From Saprospiraceae bacterium (GTDB lineage Bacteria > Bacteroidota > Bacteroidia > Chitinophagales > Saprospiraceae): a stretch of 64,000 bases of DNA. Below the pieces are notes generated by a model. The model did not search any database. It saw nothing but the letters and a program-made list of their open reading frames with translations, and was not told where the DNA came from. The stretch lies in assembly GCA_016714085.1 (NCBI GenBank), contig JADJNW010000001.1, forward strand, positions 124,001 to 188,000, in the 5' to 3' direction. A program made the position numbers and the translations under genes. Of the stretch, positions 26,123 through 35,900 are shown in pieces (position 1 is the stretch's first letter; each line of letters opens with the position of its first letter).

Positions 26123-29100
26123 GACCTACCGCCTGACTTCCGAAATGGTGGAACTCCTGAAAAATGGCGTTCGCGCCAATGGCATTATTGCAACTACCTT
26201 TACGACGAAGGCGGCGGCAGAACTGCAGGAGCGCGTACGGGTGCGCTTGCTCGAAGCGGGCATGACTGCTCAAGCGGATAATCTCACCAATGCGCTGATT
26301 GGCACGGTGCATAGCTTGGGGGTGAAGCTCTTGCAGCGCTTTGCTTTTGAGGCGGGGGTGTCGCCGGAAGTGACCATTATTGCCGATGAGGATCAGCAAA
26401 CTTTGTTCAATCTTTCGCTTTCGATGGTGCTAACCGAAGAGCGCGTGCTTGCTATGGAGCATCTTTGTGATCGACTGGGACTCAATAAAAATGACTATTC
26501 CGACTGGCGGCGCGATGTGAAATTCCTTACGGATATTGCGCGTGCAAATGATTTTTCGCTCGAAATATTAGAAAAAAGTAAAATCCAATCCTTTGAAAGT
26601 TTTCAGCAATTCCTGAGCGAGCCTTCGGCGCAATCGGAGGATTATTTTAATACGTATTTGCAAAAGCTACTCGATGATACGATTGAAATGCTTGAAAAGA
26701 ATGAGGATTCGACCAAAAAAACGGGAGATGTAGTGGCTCAACTCAAGGGCTTCCGACGAGAATTAGAATTGCGCGGCGAGTTGTATTGGCATCAGTGGGC
26801 AAAGATTTCCAAGTTAGAGCCCGGTGTCAAAAGTAAAGACGATATTACAGAACTTAAAGATTTTGCGACTAAACATGATACGATTCCTTCGTTTCATTAT
26901 AATATTCGAGATTTTATTTACACGCTTTTTGATATTACTATAGAAGCTTTACGCGAATATGATGCTTATAAAAAAAGGCGCGGATTGATCGATTATACCG
27001 ATATGGAAGTGCTGGTGAAGCGTTTGCTTGAAAATGAAGATGTACAAGGAGTTTTGAGCGAAGAATTAGATTTATTAATGGTAGATGAATTCCAGGATAC
27101 CAGCCCAATACAATTAGAGATTTTTCTTAAATTATCAAAACTTGCCAAATATTCTGTCTGGGTCGGCGATCCGAAGCAATCGATCTATGGTTTCCGAGGG
27201 GCAGAGCCGCGCCTGATGCAAGCTATTATTGATAAAAGCGGCGGCATTCAAGCTGAAAATATTCAAAAACATTCCTGGCGCTCGCGCGAGGATATTGTGC
27301 TTGCCGCAAATGCGCTTTTTACCAAAGCCTTTCACGAAATTCCCGCTGAACAGGTTGCCTTAGAGCCAAAACGCACCAAAAAAGAGGATCCCATTGAAAT
27401 GAACGACGCGCTGATGCATTGGCATTTCGTGTACGACGGCGATGGGCGGCAGCCGGGTAAACCCTGGGTGGAGAATTGCATTGCGCAGAGCTTAAAACAA
27501 ATATTGGATCGTGGTATTCGCATTTTGCCAAAAGGCGAAAAAAACTACCGAAATGCAGAGCCCGGCGACGTGGCAATCCTTTGTCGCTCGAACAAAGAAT
27601 GCGTGGAAGTGGCTGAAGCCTTGTACCGAGCGGGTTTGCGAGCAGCGATCTCCCGCAATGGCTTGTTGAATACAGCGGAAGCTAAATTGATTTTTGCTTG
27701 TTTGAAATACGTCTTGAATCAGCACGATTCGCTCTCGATTGCAGAGATTTTGCTGTTGGGAAGCGGCAAGGATATTGAAGAAATTATTGAAAATCGGCTG
27801 GAATTTTTGGAAAGAAAAGATGCGCCAGATTCTTATAAACCTGGCATATCGAATGGGAAATGGGGCGAAAACGATCCTATTATCAAGCTACTCAATGAGT
27901 TACAATTACAAGTCGCGGATCTATCGAGCTCGGAAATCCTGAATCTATTGCTCGAAGAATTGGATTTGCGGCGCATCATTGCATCCTGGGGCAATGTGCA
28001 GCAACGCCTGGACAATGTGGATGTACTTCGCAAATTAGCTTTGCAATACGAAGAAGCTTGCAATCGCTTGCACACGGCGGCTTCATTGGGTGGTTTTCTG
28101 CTTTGGTTAAGCGATTTAGAAAATAACAAAAATGATTTGCAAGGCTCCGGCGAAGGTCTTGACGCCGTAAATGTAATGACTTATCACAAAAGTAAAGGCT
28201 TGGAATGGCCCATTGTTATATGCCACAGCTTGGAAGGTTCGCTTCGCGCTGATGTCTGGGGCATTGACATTATTTCTGAAACCGAAGAGGTTGATCTGGA
28301 TAATATACTGATTAACAGATGGTTGCGTTATTGGATAAATCCTTACAACGACCAATATCGCAATACGATGCTCGAAACCCGTATCAATGAAAGCACCGTC
28401 AAGAAAGCCAAAGATGATCAAGCATTGCAAGAAGAGGCTCGACTCTTATATGTGGGACTGACGCGTGCGCGTGATTATCTCGTGTTCCCGACCACGCCCA
28501 AGCCTACCCAATGGCTCAACCGCGTCTGGCACGAAGGCAATGGCGACTACCCTACCCTCGATCATCAAATTTATGAGTCGCCCTGGATGTGGAATGATAA
28601 TATAATAACCAAGCAAACCGAAGTATTTCCTTACCAAAAGGATTTCCCGCAAGCGGAAATGGAGGAACATGATATTTTATTTATTGAAAATCGGGCAGGT
28701 AAAAAAGAATATTTTACTAATGCACTTGATCCTGATAAAGAGCACTTTAGCGATGAAATAACGGTACATACCGGTTCGATTTATAATTATGCTCCGCCGA
28801 TTTCTTTAGCCGAAGACGCCGACCGCTATCAAGTTGCAAAAATGATAAAAGCTTGCTTGACGGGATTTTATAATGATTATCCACATACAGATCAAGCAGT
28901 TATAATTGAAGATTTTATTAAACGTTATCAGTTGGATGAAATGATCAAAACCATTGATTTATATCATCAAATACAAGCATTTTATAAAGAATTGGATAAA
29001 CAGTTCACTATCAAAAAATTGCATCGAAAATATCCTGTAAGATATTTTCATCATGGACGTTTATTTGAAAGAATCCTGGATTTTGTAATCGAAACGGATC

Positions 29101-29335
29101 GAGGTTTAATGATTATTCAAAATTCCGGTTTCGCTGGCGATGCCAATAAATTCAGGAATAAAGCGCTGGAATTGGGTTCGTTTTTTACCTCAGCAAATTG
29201 GCCGTAGAAACCATTTTTCAAGCTTCAAATGTCAGAACTTTTGCGCACTTTGTGCTACATGGTGTACTTTTGGAAGTCGAAATTCAAAAATTGCAAAAGA
29301 AATCGCCAGAAAAAGAGCAATTGTCGCTTTTTTGA
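26076..29335 (+). CDS. UvrD/AddA-like helicase with a degenerate nuclease domain and a clamp-binding tail, one frameshift
   Basis: Superfamily I helicase, about 1,086 residues when corrected. Motifs: Walker A SAGAGSGKTYRL (residues 9-20), Walker B LLMVDEFQDTSPIQ, GDPKQSIYGFRGAEP, VMTYHKSKGLEWPIV, and EARLLYVGLTRARDYLVF. This is the AddA/RecB architecture. The C-terminal nuclease region reads ILDFVIETDRGLMIIQNSGFAG, where active homologues have a D-x-K catalytic core (IIDHKSFPG-like); the Asp and Lys are missing. The frame stops at 29207, but adding a T to T6 at 29181-29186 restores YLSKLAVETIFQASN and an end at 29335. The restored C-terminus is KEQLSLF, a beta-clamp binding motif. Role: recombinational repair, inferred. 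Confidence 0.85.
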
Positions 29336-29393
29336 TAAGATTTGTAAAATAAATAAAGATGTAATAAAACGCTATTAAATTATAATATCAGAA

Positions 29394-29762
29394 ATGAAAC
29401 CATCCAAAGAAAAACTCTACGACGCGCTGGGCGAGTTGATTTACGCCGTGGCTAAAGCCGATGGCTTGGTACAAGAATCGGAAACTTCAAAATTGCAGGA
29501 AATTTTGCAACAGCATACCTGGGCAAGTCAAGTGCAATGGTCATTTGAATATGAAAAGACCCACGAAACTTCCTTGGATGATGCTTATGCCAAAGCTTTG
29601 GATACTTGCAAAGAATACGGCCCAGCCCCAGAATATGCACATTTATTCGATATTTTATACCAAATTGCGCAAGCCAGCAACGGACTTGATGCCAAAGAAG
29701 CCAGAGTTATGGTGCAACTCAAATTGGAATTAACCGAGCATTTTATGAATTTGGATTTATAA
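29394..29762 (+). CDS. TerB-family protein
   Basis: A 122-residue all-helical protein. LYDALGELIYAVAKADGLVQESE (residues 8-30) is the TerB signature, in which an Asp-Gly-x-(V/I)-xxxE turn joins two helices and can bind metal; ASNGLDAKEARVMVQLK repeats the pattern. TerB-like domains occur in tellurite-resistance clusters and in many stand-alone cytosolic proteins. There are no other ter genes here, so tellurite resistance is not implied. It lies 58 bp after the corrected helicase end. Confidence 0.8.
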   Translation: MKPSKEKLYDALGELIYAVAKADGLVQESETSKLQEILQQHTWASQVQWSFEYEKTHETSLDDAYAKALDTCKEYGPAPEYAHLFDILYQIAQASNGLDAKEARVMVQLKLELTEHFMNLDL

Positions 29763-29829
29763 GTATAATGAATATAATATTGATTATTTTTATAATATTA
29801 TATCTATTTTAATTAATTTTTCTTACCCA

Positions 29830-30283
29830 ATGATAGAATTACAACTCAAAACATTAGGCATAGAACTGCCGCCACCACCGCCCCCCGGCGGCATTACCAT
29901 CCTGTTGTCATCACTGGCAATTTATTATTTGTATCAGCCAACCCCACAAAGATTGGACGGGACGCTCATCACAGGCGTAGTCGGCAAAGACCTCAGCATA
30001 GAACAAGCAAAACAAGCGGGCCTGACAAACAGGATTGACGATGCTTTCCACGATCAAAGCGCAGATCGGCGATTTGGACAAAATTAAACGCCTCGTCAAA
30101 ACCCTGGGTATGGTTAACTGCGAACCGGGATTTACCAATCAACCGCAAGTTATTAATGGTTTTAGTGAACTTTTAGTTGAATTATTAGGCGATCAAAACG
30201 GCAAAGGCGCTCGTAGCGCGGTCGGTATGATATTACCTGGTAATATTGCAGTAGAAATTGAAGCAATTTTTGAATTGCACTAA
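29830..30283 (+). pseudogene. RidA/YjgF-family protein with at least three frameshifts
   Basis: Fragments in different frames assemble into a RidA-like chain. They are LKTLGIELPPPPPPGG, then YHPVVITGNLLFVS (frame shifted near 29894), then RLDGTLITGVVGKDLSIEQAKQA (shift near C4 at 29942-29945), then QTGLTMLSTIKAQIGDLDKIKRLVKTLGMVNC and NGKGARSAVGMILPGNIAVEIEAIFEL (shift near 30018). Reading back into the last frame also meets a TGA at about 30022, so there is perhaps a fourth change. RidA hydrolyses reactive imines and enamines. This is either true decay or a poorly polished stretch; such a density of changes in 450 bp is unusual even for this window. Confidence 0.8.
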
Positions 30284-30297
30284 ATAAGAACTAAATA

Positions 30298-31374
30298 ATG
30301 TCGTCCGATCATTACATTATTTTTGATGGGCATCTTGATCTTGCCATGAACGCCATCGAGTGGAATCGTGATCTCACTTGGTCGGTTGCAGAAATCCGCG
30401 AAAGCGAACAAGGCATGAGCGATAAGCCCGACCGCGCCAAAGGCACGGTTTCCTTACCTGCGATGCGCAAAGGAAATGTTTTTATGTGCATGGCTACTCA
30501 AATTGCGCGTTATGTAAAAAAAAGCAGCAAATTGCCTGGTTGGAATTCGCCACAACAAGCGTGGGCAATGACGCAAGCGCAATTGGCATGGTACAAAACG
30601 ATGGAAGACCTTGGGCAGATGACGCCTATCACGGACAAGGATTCTTTGGAAATACATTTGGAAAAATGGGAAAACCCTAAAGGCGATGAGCCAATTGGTT
30701 ATGTACTAAGCTTGGAAGGCGCAGATTCTATGATAAATTTAGATTATATAGAAAAAACTTATAATCAAGGACTTCGAGCAATCGGGCCGGCACATTATGG
30801 GCCAGGTACTTACGCCCAAGGCACAGATGCTACCGGCGGTTTGGGTGAAAAAGGTCGCGCATTATTAAAAAAAATGCAAGAATTAAATATTATTCTTGAT
30901 GCGACGCATTTGTGCGACGATAGTTTTTGGGAGGCGATGGACGTGTATCAAGGGCCGGTATGGGCGAGTCATAATAATTCTAGAAGTTTGGTGCCGCATC
31001 ATCGCCAATTTAGTGACGAGCAGTTGCGGGAATTGATTAGTCGAGAAGCCGTTATTGGCGCGGCTTTTGATGCCTGGATGCTCGTACCCAACTGGCAGCG
31101 CGGCATTTCTACACCACTAAATACGAATGTAACATTACAACTTGTGGCTAATCATATTGATCATATTTGTCAATTGTCCGGGAATTCTTTACACGCCGCT
31201 ATCGGCTCTGATTTGGATGGTGCATTCGGCAAAGAGCAATGCCCAAGCGATATAGATACCATCGCAGATTTGCAGAAACTGCCTGCTATCTTTGAAAAAC
31301 GAGGCTATTCAGAAGATGACATTAAGAATATTTTGTATTTGAATTGGGTCAATTTTTTAAGGAGGGTATGGTAA
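30298..31374 (+). CDS. Membrane dipeptidase (peptidase M19)
   Basis: A 358-residue zinc dipeptidase of the renal dipeptidase family. DGHLDLAMNAIEWNRDL (residues ~10-26) gives the HxD ligands, SLEGADSMI the bridging Glu, DATHLCDDSFWEA and ASHNNSRSLVPHHRQFSD the two further His regions, and AIGSDLDGAFG the catalytic-site Asp. No signal peptide, so it is cytosolic. It probably hydrolyses dipeptides, possibly D-amino-acid-containing ones. A strong terminator follows. Confidence 0.92.
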   Translation: MSSDHYIIFDGHLDLAMNAIEWNRDLTWSVAEIRESEQGMSDKPDRAKGTVSLPAMRKGNVFMCMATQIARYVKKSSKLPGWNSPQQAWAMTQAQLAWYKTMEDLGQMTPITDKDSLEIHLEKWENPKGDEPIGYVLSLEGADSMINLDYIEKTYNQGLRAIGPAHYGPGTYAQGTDATGGLGEKGRALLKKMQELNIILDATHLCDDSFWEAMDVYQGPVWASHNNSRSLVPHHRQFSDEQLRELISREAVIGAAFDAWMLVPNWQRGISTPLNTNVTLQLVANHIDHICQLSGNSLHAAIGSDLDGAFGKEQCPSDIDTIADLQKLPAIFEKRGYSEDDIKNILYLNWVNFLRRVW

Positions 31375-31417
31375 AATTAGTATGAGGTGATTGTAATATT
31401 CACGGTAACCTTTTTAA

Positions 31418-31455
31418 ATAAAAGGAGTTTTGGTTCAAAACTCCTTTTATTTTTT
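31418..31455 (+). terminator. Intrinsic terminator after the dipeptidase gene
   Basis: ATAAAAGGAGTTTTG (31418-31432) pairs perfectly with CAAAACTCCTTTTAT (31436-31450) around a GTT loop, followed by TTTTT. It lies within any extended version of the next gene, which therefore must start downstream. Confidence 0.9.
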
Positions 31456-31473
31456 AATCAAATTATTAAAGCT

Positions 31474-32745
31474 ATGAAAACGAATATTTTACTTTTTGCT
31501 TTTTTATTTACTTGTAATCTTATTCTTGGTCAACAGCGTCTCAACAAAAACGAGCTTGACTCCTTGCTCGATTATTATTTTGCGCCTTATACTGATATGG
31601 ATATTTTTAGCGGTGTGGTGTTGATTGCCAAGGGCAATAATATTATTATAGAAAAAGCTTATGGGTATGCAAACTTTGAGTTTGGTATCTTAAATGAATT
31701 TCAAACCAAATTTCGCATTGCATCGCTTTCAAAACCATTTACCAAACTAGCAATTATACAGTTAAGTGAACAAGGCAAGCTTTCTTTAAATGACAAACTA
31801 TCAAGTTATTTACCAGATTACCCTAATGGGGATAAAATTATTATACAACAGCTTATGGATCATACCTCAGGAATTCCACATTTAAATGATTTTCATAATT
31901 ATAACGAACTTGCGAAAGAAGAATATTCGATTGAAGAACTAATTAATTTATTCAAAAACAAGCCTTTAGAATTTGAACCCGATACTCAGGAGGCTTATTC
32001 TAATTCGGGTTATATACTACTTACTTACATTATTGAAAAAGTTTCAGGAATCTCTTATGGTGAATATCTTAAAGAAAATATTTTTAATCCGACAGGTATG
32101 AAACACTCAGGGCATGAGGAAAGCGCAATGATTATTGAGGTACTCGCCAATGGTTATATGATGAATTTAAAAGGAAAAGGATTACAAAAACCATTATATT
32201 ATAATCCTTCTATTAAAATAGGAGGTGCGTCTATTTACTCCACCGTTGAAGATTTATTATTATTTAATAATGCATATAAATCTGGGAAGCTCAGTCGATC
32301 AACTGCTCCACTTTATAATGAAGGAATATTTGGGCACTCTCCGGGCTATAATGCAATGATGTGGGGCAAGGATGACCTTTTTGTAACAATTCTAAGCAAT
32401 AATTATAATGCTCCGATTCAAAAAATTGGTTTTGATATTGTAAAAATGGTGCTTGGCATCAATTATAATGCTTTAGAAAAGCCGAAATTATTTTCATTAA
32501 ATAAAGCCTCTTTAAATGATTATATAGGTGACTATAAAATGGAGAATGAAATAATATCTATTAGAAAAAATGGAGAAGCGCTGATAAAATATGAGAACGG
32601 CGATAAATGGGGCGCTTGCAGATTAATACCGACTTCAAAAGATGAATTTTTCGATACCAGCTACCTGGAGAAGTTAATATTTATTAGAAATAGCTCAGGC
32701 AATATTACTCAGCTTATATGGCAGGACGGTGACGAAGAAATCTGA
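31474..32745 (+). CDS. Secreted serine hydrolase (beta-lactamase/DD-peptidase family)
   Basis: About 423 residues from MKTNILLFAFLFTCNLILGQ, a signal peptide ending LGQ; an upstream start at 31387 is rejected because it crosses the terminator. The class C-like serine hydrolase domain has SLSK (S-x-x-K nucleophile and base) in RIASLSKPFTK, the YSN motif in EAYSNSGYILLTY, and a HSPG triad motif in GIFGHSPGYNAMMW. The C-terminal ~90 residues form a small beta domain. Likely a periplasmic peptidase or esterase; the substrate is unknown. Codon use is more AT-rich than its neighbours. Confidence 0.9.
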   Translation: MKTNILLFAFLFTCNLILGQQRLNKNELDSLLDYYFAPYTDMDIFSGVVLIAKGNNIIIEKAYGYANFEFGILNEFQTKFRIASLSKPFTKLAIIQLSEQGKLSLNDKLSSYLPDYPNGDKIIIQQLMDHTSGIPHLNDFHNYNELAKEEYSIEELINLFKNKPLEFEPDTQEAYSNSGYILLTYIIEKVSGISYGEYLKENIFNPTGMKHSGHEESAMIIEVLANGYMMNLKGKGLQKPLYYNPSIKIGGASIYSTVEDLLLFNNAYKSGKLSRSTAPLYNEGIFGHSPGYNAMMWGKDDLFVTILSNNYNAPIQKIGFDIVKMVLGINYNALEKPKLFSLNKASLNDYIGDYKMENEIISIRKNGEALIKYENGDKWGACRLIPTSKDEFFDTSYLEKLIFIRNSSGNITQLIWQDGDEEI

Positions 32746-32793
32746 GCTAGTAAAATCTCCAATTAAAAAGCTTTGATTTTAATAAAGTTTATA

Positions 32794-32837
32794 AAATAGA
32801 GGGGAAAGTTTATTTAAATAAACTTTCCCCTCTATTT
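32794..32837. terminator. Perfect 44-bp palindromic bidirectional terminator
   Basis: AAATAGAGGGGAAAGTTTATTT is followed directly by its exact reverse complement, with no spacer. It sits between the convergent serine hydrolase and cytochrome genes; AT-rich flanks give U-rich ends on either strand. Confidence 0.85.
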
Positions 32838-32845
32838 AAAACAAA

Positions 32846-33331
32846 TTATTTCAACGAAGTCGCTGGTTTTACTTGGCCCCGATGGCAGGTAGTGCAATTA
32901 GCAGTCGGTTGCTTACTTTGTAAATTTGAAATATTTTTAAGTAATTCATTATTAATTGTCCCCATCATCACCCACATATCGCGTGCGATTTGTTTAGTAG
33001 GTTTATCTTCTTTTTCCCAGGCATCAGGCGTGTGACAATGCTCGCAAGTGACGCCCAGTGAATTGCTAAAAGCGATTTCCATGATACCAAGAAGCCGCCC
33101 GGCAGGCATTTTCTTTAATAATTTGATATTTTGAAAAACGCTATCGGCAGGAAGGTTTTCCTTTCCTTTAATTTGTTCGCGCAAAGTAGCCAGGGCTTTT
33201 TGCATATCAAAAGTCGTATCTGCTTGTACAAGAGCTGTATCCACTGCATTTGTGGTTGTTGGATTGCCATACCAAAAGCCCAGTCCGGAAATCGCAAATA
33301 ATGGTAAAAGATATAAAATTAGTCGAGTCAT
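32846..33331 (-). CDS. Di-heme c-type cytochrome (reaction-centre cytochrome c-like)
   Basis: A 161-residue exported protein with an N-terminal hydrophobic segment (LILYLLPLFAISGLGFWYG). It has two heme-binding sites: CEHCH at about residue 108 and CTTCH near the C-terminus. The spacing and the flanking LGVTCEHCHTP and NCTTCHRGQVKP are the form seen in photosynthetic-reaction-centre cytochrome subunit-like proteins that many non-phototrophic Bacteroidota encode. It probably acts as a small periplasmic electron carrier; partners are unknown. It lies 12 bp downstream of a T9SS protein gene on the same strand, suggesting an operon. Confidence 0.88.
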   Translation of the reverse strand: MTRLILYLLPLFAISGLGFWYGNPTTTNAVDTALVQADTTFDMQKALATLREQIKGKENLPADSVFQNIKLLKKMPAGRLLGIMEIAFSNSLGVTCEHCHTPDAWEKEDKPTKQIARDMWVMMGTINNELLKNISNLQSKQPTANCTTCHRGQVKPATSLK

Positions 33332-33343
33332 GATGTTAATTAT

Positions 33344-34153
33344 TTAGTAAATAATGATTTTTTTAGTAATAGAAGTACCTGATACTTTTAATTGCAAAAA
33401 ATAAATCCCACTTGATAAATGACTGACATCCAATTGGTTGATACCAAAATTGATTATCGCTGTCAGCACAACTGCTCCTTTATTATCCACCAGGATACTT
33501 GGAATTTTATTAATCTCTTGCTTATTTTCTATAAAAATTACATCAGAAGCAATCGTTGGAAAAACATTAAACGCTTGTTCCAAGAGCTGTTCTTTAGTAG
33601 CCGTAGGTAGAGCAAAATCAGCGGCTATTGAAGTATTATATAATTGATCGCCCTGATTGGTGCCATTATCATTAGAAGCCAATACCGATACATAAAATGT
33701 AACTTTACCAACATTATTATTGGGCGCTTTCCATTGCAACTGCCATTCTGTTTGACGGTTGCCCGCCTCCCGATGGGTTACATAAAATCGATTGGGAAGC
33801 CCAATTCCATTGATGATTTGCATTTTCGTCGGCTCGGTCAAAACCCAGGTACCAACATTTTGCCGATTATCGTTCAATGCCAAAATTTGAAAGCCATTTT
33901 TATTTGTTTGAGGATTTGTAATATTTATCTTGATATGATGAAGGGAATCTGCTAAATAACTTTGGATTCCATTATTAAAAGTAATAGCAATTTGCGCTGC
34001 GCCAATATTCGAAGGGATATTGTGACAAGGAGCGCGCCCGCAGGTCAGCTCGCCGGGAGCGCCTGTATTCTCAGGAAGTGCCCCGGTTTCATTGCTCATA
34101 AATAATAATATGCAAATAAAGCATAATGCGAATAGCCTAATAATAATTTTCAT
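33344..34153 (-). CDS. Choice-of-anchor V protein with T9SS type A sorting tail
   Basis: About 269 residues from MKIIIRLFALCFICILLF (signal peptide). The mature N-terminus GAPGELTCGRAPCHNI has two Cys and a His in a heme-like CGRAPCH motif, typical of choice-of-anchor V domains. It continues with a beta domain (FYVTHREAGNRQTEWQLQW, GKVTFYVSVLASNDNG). The C-terminus (VFPTIASDVIFIENK through HLSSGIYFLQLKVSGTSITKKIIIY) is a T9SS sorting domain. It is predicted to be exported to the cell surface. The neighbouring cytochrome and its own CxxxxCH suggest a surface redox pair, an inference only. Confidence 0.82.
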   Translation of the reverse strand: MKIIIRLFALCFICILLFMSNETGALPENTGAPGELTCGRAPCHNIPSNIGAAQIAITFNNGIQSYLADSLHHIKINITNPQTNKNGFQILALNDNRQNVGTWVLTEPTKMQIINGIGLPNRFYVTHREAGNRQTEWQLQWKAPNNNVGKVTFYVSVLASNDNGTNQGDQLYNTSIAADFALPTATKEQLLEQAFNVFPTIASDVIFIENKQEINKIPSILVDNKGAVVLTAIINFGINQLDVSHLSSGIYFLQLKVSGTSITKKIIIY

Positions 34154-34230
34154 AGCTTTTTGCTGCAAGGTGTTTGCTTGAAGTACAAAAAGAGGAAAAA
34201 AAGATCGGAAAAACGGCGTCGCCGATAAAT

Positions 34231-35328
34231 TTACACCTTTTTTTCTTGGGATTGACGGAATTCGGTGGGCGTCATGCTCGTCATTTTTTTGAAGGCAAGA
34301 TTAAACGCTTTTTTAGTATTAAAGCCAACTTCATAAGCGATTTCAATCACATTTTTCTCTTTTTTAGAGCTGGAAGCTAAGAGTTCTTGGGCAGCTTTGA
34401 TGCGATAACCATTTATAAAATCAGCGAAATTACGATCCGATTGTTCATTAATTACTTGTGAAATATGATGCCGGGTTTTATTTAGTTTTTGTGATAAGAC
34501 ATCTAAATTTAATTCGCTATCTATATAAAGTTTTTCATTTTCCATTAAGTATGTAATTTGCTGAAAGAGCTGTTTTGATTCACTTTCTGAAAGCGAAGAT
34601 TTCCTGTATTTCTGGGGTTGTAGCGCTTTTGCTAAAGGCATACCTTGTAATACTTGATGCTGGGCATACCCCAGCCACGCAATTAAATAAATAAATATCG
34701 TAAGCGCTAAAGCTATGATATATTTCCAAACAGGTGCTTGTATCTCCAGGTTCGGCAGCAGCCGATAAAGAATATAAGTCAACACAACGCCGATATAAGC
34801 CCCCAGAATCAAGCGATGCCAGCGTTGCAATTCATTATTTCCAATTAAAAAAGAGCGAAAACGCATTGCAATCCAAATGCAATAAAAACTCATTAAACTG
34901 AACATAATAATTGGAAAAAGCGGATGTCGTAATACGGTAAAAGTGCTTTGAACTAAGGCGGGTACGCGATATACAAAACGTAAATAAATTGGTAATAATA
35001 TTATAATCATTAAAGCCATTGGCATAAAATGTAACCACCAACGCTTGGGCAATTGCTTTGTTTGGAAAGTCGTTTGATAAAATAAAAATAAAATAGGCCC
35101 GTATGCCAAGGGCAGCGATACACTCACCGCGACGAAGCCCGGCACTTGTTGAATGAGCTTCGTCCAATGCAACAACCACTCGGTCAGTGTCAACGACATA
35201 CACATTAAAAATAAAGCCAATAATCGATTTGGAATGCGATTTTCTTTCTTGGAAAACAGCACCGCTACCAGAAAATAACCTTGGGCTGCGGCAATCGTAA
35301 ATAAAATGATCCAGGCATTGATTGGCAT
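34231..35328 (-). CDS. AraC-family regulator with a membrane-embedded sensor half
   Basis: A 365-residue protein with seven to eight hydrophobic helices in residues 1-230 (AWIILFTIAAAQGYFLVAVLF, LLALFLMCMSLTLTEWLL, IALALTIFIYLIAWLGY and others). A C-terminal AraC helix-turn-helix pair follows (LNLDVLSQKLNKTRHHISQVI, and VIEIAYEVGFNTKKAFNLAFKKMTSMTPTEFRQ). Such membrane-tethered AraC proteins are common in Bacteroidota and are thought to sense envelope or extracellular ligands. Divergent from the HEPN-MNT pair. Ligand and targets are unknown. Confidence 0.9.
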   Translation of the reverse strand: MPINAWIILFTIAAAQGYFLVAVLFSKKENRIPNRLLALFLMCMSLTLTEWLLHWTKLIQQVPGFVAVSVSLPLAYGPILFLFYQTTFQTKQLPKRWWLHFMPMALMIIILLPIYLRFVYRVPALVQSTFTVLRHPLFPIIMFSLMSFYCIWIAMRFRSFLIGNNELQRWHRLILGAYIGVVLTYILYRLLPNLEIQAPVWKYIIALALTIFIYLIAWLGYAQHQVLQGMPLAKALQPQKYRKSSLSESESKQLFQQITYLMENEKLYIDSELNLDVLSQKLNKTRHHISQVINEQSDRNFADFINGYRIKAAQELLASSSKKEKNVIEIAYEVGFNTKKAFNLAFKKMTSMTPTEFRQSQEKKV

Positions 35329-35347
35329 AAGTGGTTGACGGTTTTTG

Positions 35348-35355
35348 CAAAGATA
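35348..35355 (-). promoter_or_regulatory. -7 box of the membrane AraC gene
   Basis: On the minus strand TATCTTTG lies about 20 bp before the ATG at 35328, an exact TAnnTTTG match, predicting a leader of about a dozen nucleotides. Confidence 0.6.
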
Positions 35356-35504
35356 GGGTTTCGGGAATGTTTATTTTTAAACTTTTAGAATGACTTTCAG
35401 TACATTGTGAAATAAATCTTTGGTTAAGAAATCATGTATTGGAATTTAATTCACAATGTATTCAGTGAATGAAGTTTTAATTTTTGTATTTATCTTGCCC
35501 TGAA

Positions 35505-35900
35505 ATGCTCTCTAAACACGAACATATTGCTTATTGGGTAAGAACCGCCGAAGATGATTGGGAAGCAGCGCAGTCACTTTTTGAGGCGAGCAAGTATGTG
35601 CATTGCCTGTTTTTTGCGCATTTGGTATTAGAGAAATATTGCAAAGCGCATTGGGTAAAAGATAACCATAATAATCATCCCCCGAAAACCCATAATTTGT
35701 TGCGGTTGATTCAAGATACTCATCTTGATTTGATAGAAGAAGATTTATTGTTTTTAGAACAGTTTAACGATTTTCAATTGGAAGGACGTTACCCTGATTA
35801 CTTGTTTACTATTCAAAAAAGATGTACTTTTGAATATACCCAGCAACTGTTGGAGAAAGTAACTTATATTAAACAATGCTTACAAGAGAAGCTGCCATAA
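35505..35900 (+). CDS. HEPN-domain protein of a HEPN-MNT toxin-antitoxin pair
   Basis: About 131 residues from ATG 35505 (a TTG at 35484 is rejected). It has the four-helix HEPN pattern: ISYWVRTAEDDWEAA-like opening, CLFFAHLVLEKYCKAHWV, the family motif PPKTHNLLRL, and a terminal FEYTQQLLEKVTYIKQ helix. HEPN proteins are usually RNases silenced by AMPylation by the partner MNT enzyme. The canonical R-x4-6-H RNase motif is not evident, so catalysis is uncertain. It overlaps the MNT gene by 25 nt. Confidence 0.85.
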   Translation: MLSKHEHIAYWVRTAEDDWEAAQSLFEASKYVHCLFFAHLVLEKYCKAHWVKDNHNNHPPKTHNLLRLIQDTHLDLIEEDLLFLEQFNDFQLEGRYPDYLFTIQKRCTFEYTQQLLEKVTYIKQCLQEKLP

